DNA of 11,363 nucleotides. It comes from Saprospiraceae bacterium UBA7328. Lineage in GTDB: Bacteria > Bacteroidota > Bacteroidia > Chitinophagales > Saprospiraceae. A program made the translations under genes and the position numbers. Under the pieces are notes generated by a model. That model saw only the letters and a list, made by a program, of their open reading frames with translations. It had not been told where the DNA came from and made no database searches. Location: assembly GCA_002471345.1 (NCBI GenBank), contig DKPS01000207.1:1-11363 (forward strand), written 5' to 3'. Position 1 is the stretch's first letter, and each line of letters starts with the position of its first letter. Positions 8,031-11,363 of the stretch are shown piece after piece.

Positions 8031-8594
8031 ATGGAACTCCATGGATATCTTTCTATCGCTGTCACACTATTTTACACAGCAACTCTACTGCATCTAGCTG
8101 GTGGTCTTACTACTGTGATAAAAAAAGAGAGCGCTTACTCTGTCCATATACTTTCAATATTTGCGGTATTTTTATATACTATTCAGAGTTTCTGGACCAC
8201 ATGGGCTCATAATAATGTTGAATGGACTTCATGGAAATTTTTTGTTGCCATTGTTGAACCGGCACTATATTATTTCTTGGCTGCCATATTGATTCCTAAT
8301 GATGCGGAATCTGTTAAGTCATGGAAAATCTACTTTTATAAAGTAAAGAATAAGTACTATTTTATATTGCTTCTTTTACTAATTAATATTCAAACATCTG
8401 GATTTATCTTGTTAGAACTAAACCCATTTACCCCTAGTCAGTTACCCGCTCTACTCGGAATTATTCCGCTTATCATTGCACTAAAGTCTAATAAACATAT
8501 TATTCATTTGATCATAATGATTCTATATATTGCAATGGGTCTGTTTATCATGTCTACTATAGGTTATCAACCTGGGTGGCTGCTAAATCAGTAA
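8031..8594 (+). CDS. Unrecognised six-helix membrane protein
   Basis: I do not recognise this 187-residue protein. It is strongly hydrophobic, with about six membrane segments: residues roughly 7-25, 38-58, 69-88, 107-128, 136-150 and 154-177. Short polar links separate them; the longest (about 89-106) is charged and rich in lysine. Conspicuous features are the aromatic stretch FWTTWAHNNVEWTSWKFF between helices 2 and 3 and the helix-3 core VEPALYYFLAAILIP, which has a glutamate and proline inside the membrane. There is no signal peptide beyond the first helix and no transporter motif I can name. ATG 8031 is the first usable start: an ATG shortly upstream meets TAG just before it. It is preceded by the bulged repeat and followed by 140 bases before the cupin gene, so it may be a single-gene unit. 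A small integral membrane protein is all that can be claimed. Confidence 0.75.
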   Translation: MELHGYLSIAVTLFYTATLLHLAGGLTTVIKKESAYSVHILSIFAVFLYTIQSFWTTWAHNNVEWTSWKFFVAIVEPALYYFLAAILIPNDAESVKSWKIYFYKVKNKYYFILLLLLINIQTSGFILLELNPFTPSQLPALLGIIPLIIALKSNKHIIHLIIMILYIAMGLFIMSTIGYQPGWLLNQ

Positions 8595-8734
8595 GCAATT
8601 TCCCAACATGCATTATCATGCTTAAGCTTACAGCGCTATTTGATAAGGCTGTTGAGATCAGATTCTTTTACTGAAATTTGTAAAGTTCAGCATACGGATG
8701 ATATTTGGACTTTGTGTGTAAATAAAAAGCGAAA

Positions 8735-9289
8735 ATGAGTAGTCAACCAAGAAAATCAATTTATAATCCGATTACTTCCGAAAGAGCAACTTTTCTTCTG
8801 ACTTCAAATGAGACTAACGGAAAAAAGACCGTAATTGAAATTGAAATTGGCCCAAAAGGTAAAGGCCCACCACTTCATTTTCATAAAGATTTTACCGAAG
8901 AGTTTGAGATGGTAAAAGGCCAGATGAATGTAAAAGTAGAAAAGAAAGTTTTTACATTAACAGAAGGAGAGTCTTGCAGAATAGAAATTGGCCAACAACA
9001 TACATTTTGGTCGGAATCAGAAGAACCTGTTATTTTTCGTGGAACTTTAGAACCAGGAAATGAAGAATTTGAGAATGGAATAGCAATAATGTTCGGCTTA
9101 GCTCGTGACGGATATTTATCAAGTAAGGGTTTTCCAAAAAGAATATCCCAAGCACTTGTTGTTGGAGAATTATCGGATTCTCATGTAAAAGGGATCCTCA
9201 ACTATATTTTTCGGCTTTTATCATTTTTTACAAACAAAAATAAATTAGCTAAGGAAAAGAATGAATTAATAGATAAATATTGCAATTAG
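8735..9289 (+). CDS. Single-domain cupin protein
   Basis: A 184-residue cytoplasmic protein (no signal peptide) with one double-stranded beta-helix cupin domain over about residues 12-120. Cupin motif 1 is visible as GPPLHFHKDFTEEFEMVKG: metal ligands would be His48, His50 and a glutamate at 55 or 56. Motif 2 is degenerate, GESCRIEIGQQHTF, with His89 as the fourth ligand, so metal binding looks intact. The C-terminal 65 residues (from about GLARDGYLSSKGFP) form a helical tail ending ELIDKYCN, a layout I associate with small stand-alone cupins of Bacteroidota of unknown substrate. It could be a dioxygenase-like enzyme, an isomerase, or a binding protein; the sequence does not decide. The start ATG follows an A-rich stretch (AAAAAGCGAAA), as expected for a host that uses weak Shine-Dalgarno signals. 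A small hairpin with a T-run after the stop suggests transcription ends here. Confidence 0.85.
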   Translation: MSSQPRKSIYNPITSERATFLLTSNETNGKKTVIEIEIGPKGKGPPLHFHKDFTEEFEMVKGQMNVKVEKKVFTLTEGESCRIEIGQQHTFWSESEEPVIFRGTLEPGNEEFENGIAIMFGLARDGYLSSKGFPKRISQALVVGELSDSHVKGILNYIFRLLSFFTNKNKLAKEKNELIDKYCN

Positions 9290-9296
9290 ATATACT

Positions 9297-9315
9297 ACAC
9301 AACAAATTGTGTTTT
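9297..9315 (+). terminator. Weak hairpin with short T-run after the cupin gene
   Basis: ACACAA (9297-9302) and TTGTGT (9307-9312) form a perfect six-pair stem with a four-base loop, followed by TTTT (9312-9315), eight bases after the cupin stop. The stem is short and AT-rich, so termination would be weak. It fits the position between the cupin gene and the promoter candidate of the next gene. Confidence 0.35.
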
Positions 9316-9354
9316 CATGTCCAGTAAAAGCCAGCTATTCGAAATACACAAACC

Positions 9355-9390
9355 TTGGTTCATATGCTATACAAAAAGCAAATATCTTTG
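9355..9390 (+). promoter_or_regulatory. Candidate Bacteroidota promoter for the serine hydrolase gene
   Basis: TATCTTTG at 9383-9390 is a full match to the Bacteroidota -7 element TAnnTTTG. The nearest upstream TTG is at 9355-9357, a 25-base gap that is longer than the usual 19-21, so the -33 part is weak. Transcription would start near 9397, giving a leader of about 70 bases to the ATG at 9468. Confidence 0.45.
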
Positions 9391-9467
9391 TATCTCAATA
9401 CTTGTTGCTTGTTAAGCTTTTTAATTAAGCATGGTGCAGAAGATAAGTGAAAAATGCTTTTAAAGCT

Positions 9468-10889
9468 ATGAAAGGTAAACACAGATATAAGGATCTAATT
9501 TCCACTTTATTACTTCTAATCATTACGCTTTCTTCTTGTTCATTAAAAGGACAAATCAACCCAAATCCTAGTGCAGTCATTGACAATTTTATTCAGACTG
9601 AAATGGCCTCTGAGCGGTTCCCTGGTGTGTCTACGGTTATAGTAAAAAACGGCGAAATAGTATGGATAGAATCTTATGGCTACGCAGACATAGAAAATAA
9701 TACCCAAGTTGAAGACACGACTATTTTTCTGCTTGCCTCATTATCTAAGGTTTTTACAGGTACTGCTATAATGCAACTAAAGGAAAATGGTACTGTAAAT
9801 TTTGACAATGATGTGAATGATATTCTGTCTTGGGATGCAGATATTCCTGGGTTTACAACTGACTCGGTTACTATTAGACAATTGATGACTCATACCGCGT
9901 CCATTAATGATGGTGCAGCACTAGATTCTTATTATGGCTATCCTGACCCTACAATATCACTAGCAGATTGTATGCAGCGCTATTTTGCAAGTAGTGGTAT
10001 TGATTATGATGCAGAAGATAATTTTTTGACTAAAAAGCCAGGGAGCTTTTATCAATATTCCAATGCTGGTTCTGCTTTGGTAGGATATCTAAGTGAAGTA
10101 GCTTCAGGAATGGCCTTTGATCAATTGTGTAAGAGACAAATTTTTGAACCATTGGAGATGTCAAATACAGCATGGTTTATGGCTGATTTAGATTCTAACC
10201 ATGTGGCCCGACCATACCAATATCAATCAGGTAGTTATATGCCATACAATCATTATGGTTTTGCGGATTATCCAAATGGACAGTTAAGAAGCAATGTGAA
10301 AGACCTTGCAAATTTTATGATAGCCTATTTAAATGGAGGAATGTTTGGAGATAAGAAGCTATTATCTTCTACATCTATTTCAGAAATGTGGAGTTCTGAA
10401 ATCCCTTCCTTGGAACCTACTCAAGGATTGAGTTGGTATCAAGAAGAGTTTTCACTCAGTGAAGGAGGATCTACTATGTTATGGGGACACAATGGCGGCG
10501 AAGATGGTGTCAGTACAGAAATGTACATGGACCCAGATAATGAAATTGGTATTTGTGTACTTACGAATGGAGAGGGTGATGCTTTTTCGATTATAGAAGA
10601 ACTCTATAATCAAGCATTAACATTAAGCACTACTACATCTAATTTAAATTTAGAGTCAAATGCATTGACCATTCATCCTAACCCTGCATCTGGTTATTTT
10701 TCAATTAAAGGATTGACTAACAATTATGATATTCAAATCTTAAATTCTATGGGTCAAATTGTTCAGAATATTAATTCTGCTGAAGATGTTACTGTCGATA
10801 TCACTGATTTGTCATCAGGGTTGTTTTTTATTTCTGTTAAAAATAAAACGAATAGCAAAGTATGGCTGCAGTTAATATTAAAAGAATGA
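9468..10889 (+). CDS. Beta-lactamase class C / S12-type serine hydrolase with T9SS sorting domain
   Basis: A 473-residue exported serine hydrolase. The catalytic domain spans about residues 30-385 and shows the three motifs of the class C beta-lactamase / D-Ala-D-Ala peptidase (S12) fold: SLSK (Ser91 nucleophile, Lys94), YSN (197-199) and HNG (341-343, in place of KTG). HNG rather than KTG points to an esterase or peptidase-like relative, not a proven antibiotic-degrading enzyme. The last 75 or so residues (LTIHPNPASGYFSIKG to the end) form a type A T9SS C-terminal sorting domain, implying passage across the outer membrane and attachment or release. The N-terminus is hydrophobic and ends LSSC, a lipobox with Cys24, an unusual companion for a T9SS domain; cleavage after GQ by signal peptidase I is the alternative. 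I chose ATG 9468; GTG 9447, in frame, would add seven residues. It has its own promoter candidate and no operon partner. Confidence 0.9.
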   Translation: MKGKHRYKDLISTLLLLIITLSSCSLKGQINPNPSAVIDNFIQTEMASERFPGVSTVIVKNGEIVWIESYGYADIENNTQVEDTTIFLLASLSKVFTGTAIMQLKENGTVNFDNDVNDILSWDADIPGFTTDSVTIRQLMTHTASINDGAALDSYYGYPDPTISLADCMQRYFASSGIDYDAEDNFLTKKPGSFYQYSNAGSALVGYLSEVASGMAFDQLCKRQIFEPLEMSNTAWFMADLDSNHVARPYQYQSGSYMPYNHYGFADYPNGQLRSNVKDLANFMIAYLNGGMFGDKKLLSSTSISEMWSSEIPSLEPTQGLSWYQEEFSLSEGGSTMLWGHNGGEDGVSTEMYMDPDNEIGICVLTNGEGDAFSIIEELYNQALTLSTTTSNLNLESNALTIHPNPASGYFSIKGLTNNYDIQILNSMGQIVQNINSAEDVTVDITDLSSGLFFISVKNKTNSKVWLQLILKE

Positions 10890-11265
10890 GAATTGAGTAA
10901 TTTTTTTTAGAAATAAAACTTTCTCCGAGCATTGAATTCGATTTGTTTTACTTTGACAAGAATAAAATAGTAATCAATGTATATTGACACTTAAATTGTC
11001 ATTTGATGCATTGCTTAAATAGCATGATCATTATGTTTTTTTATAAAAAGACTGGTTTTAAAAGCATAGTTTAATTTCAAATAAATCAAAGCTATCACCA
11101 AGAAATTTTGTCAGCCTATTGAAGTATAGATGAATTTGTATCTCCCTTTTTAAAGTAAGAATCTTTTAAAATATTTTAAGTAGATATTTGAGATTTCCTT
11201 TCAATGTATGATGACAGAATTCTAAAGAATCCATCCATTAATGTTAATCCAATTACCTTTAATAA
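10890..11265. other. AT-rich spacer without a recognisable gene
   Basis: No ORF of note on either strand. A run of eight T follows the serine hydrolase stop (10902-10909) but has no clear GC stem in front of it. TGACA/TGTCA (10985-10989 with 10997-11001) is a five-pair hairpin. TGATGC at 11004-11009 can pair imperfectly with GCAT...CA at 11022-11030, followed by seven T at 11036-11042, a weak terminator candidate. No tRNA, riboswitch or tandem repeat was seen. Confidence 0.5.
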
Positions 11266-11361
11266 ATGGAACAAAGCCTGATTTCACTCCTCTCATTTCT
11301 TATCACTTTCCAGCTTTTATTTATAGGCATATTTCTCATCATGAAGACTTACGTTACTTAA
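11266..11361 (+). CDS. Short hydrophobic ORF at the right edge; possible broken start of a membrane protein
   Basis: A 31-residue ORF (MEQSLISLLSFLITFQLLFI..., stop TAA 11359-11361) that is almost entirely one membrane helix, ending in MKTYVT. It follows an A/T-rich leader (TTTAATAA) with no clear Shine-Dalgarno. The helix resembles the opening segment of multi-helix proteins such as the membrane-bound AraC-type regulators of Bacteroidota, but that is only a resemblance. Either it is a real small membrane peptide, the frameshifted start of a longer gene continuing beyond the window, or chance. Another frame (reading HISHHEDLRYLR) is open to the window end. Confidence 0.25.
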   Translation: MEQSLISLLSFLITFQLLFIGIFLIMKTYVT

Positions 11362-11363
11362 GA

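Noticed and set aside
8595..8734. Regulatory structure or promoter between the membrane protein and the cupin gene
   Set aside because: Only weak five-pair stems (ACAGC/GCTGT, CTGAA/TTCAG) and no TAnnTTTG match at a suitable distance; consistent with chance in AT-rich DNA.
10889..10915. Intrinsic terminator at the eight-T run after the serine hydrolase
   Set aside because: No GC-containing stem precedes the T-run.
1..11363. CRISPR arrays, tRNA or rRNA genes, insertion sequences, phage or toxin-antitoxin pairs
   Set aside because: No regularly spaced repeats, cloverleaf-like segments, transposase motifs or small paired genes were seen on either strand.

Overview
The window is AT-rich and looks like a piece of a Bacteroidota chromosome, probably a free-living Cytophagales/Flavobacteriia-type organism. 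The evidence is a C-terminal type IX secretion (T9SS) sorting domain, a free-standing Reg_prop beta-propeller lipoprotein, weak or absent Shine-Dalgarno sequences, and promoter candidates of the Bacteroidota type (TTG...TAnnTTTG). The genus cannot be read from the sequence.

Layout: (1) Positions 1-6007, minus strand: a two-gene operon of a large thioester-containing bacterial alpha-2-macroglobulin lipoprotein followed, 12 bases later, by the start of penicillin-binding protein 1C (pbpC, running off the left edge and starting with TTG). (2) Positions about 6137-6698, plus strand: a decayed cysteine-synthase-like PLP enzyme that lacks its N-terminal half, including the PLP lysine. It appears to carry two frame breaks, each explained by one missing A in an A-run. 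(3) Positions 6699-8030: a seven-blade Reg_prop lipoprotein gene bounded on both sides by imperfect, bulged inverted repeats, an arrangement resembling a gene cassette between folded recombination or repeat elements. (4) Positions 8031-9289: an unrecognised six-helix membrane protein and a single-domain cupin. (5) Positions 9355-10889: a serine hydrolase of the beta-lactamase class C / S12 type, with a lipobox at the N-terminus and a T9SS sorting domain at the C-terminus, preceded by a promoter candidate. (6) Positions 10890-11363: AT-rich sequence with little coding signal, ending in a short hydrophobic ORF that may be the start of a membrane protein.

Functionally, only the alpha-2-macroglobulin/PBP1C pair is a clear unit. 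In the accepted model the macroglobulin traps proteases that enter through a damaged envelope while PBP1C repairs peptidoglycan. The plus-strand genes look like unrelated single-gene units with their own spacers (about 120-180 bases), typical of an accessory segment. I did not find a convincing undescribed multi-gene system. The most worthwhile leads are the paired structured repeats around the propeller gene, the frame-broken PLP enzyme, and the dual targeting signals on the serine hydrolase.
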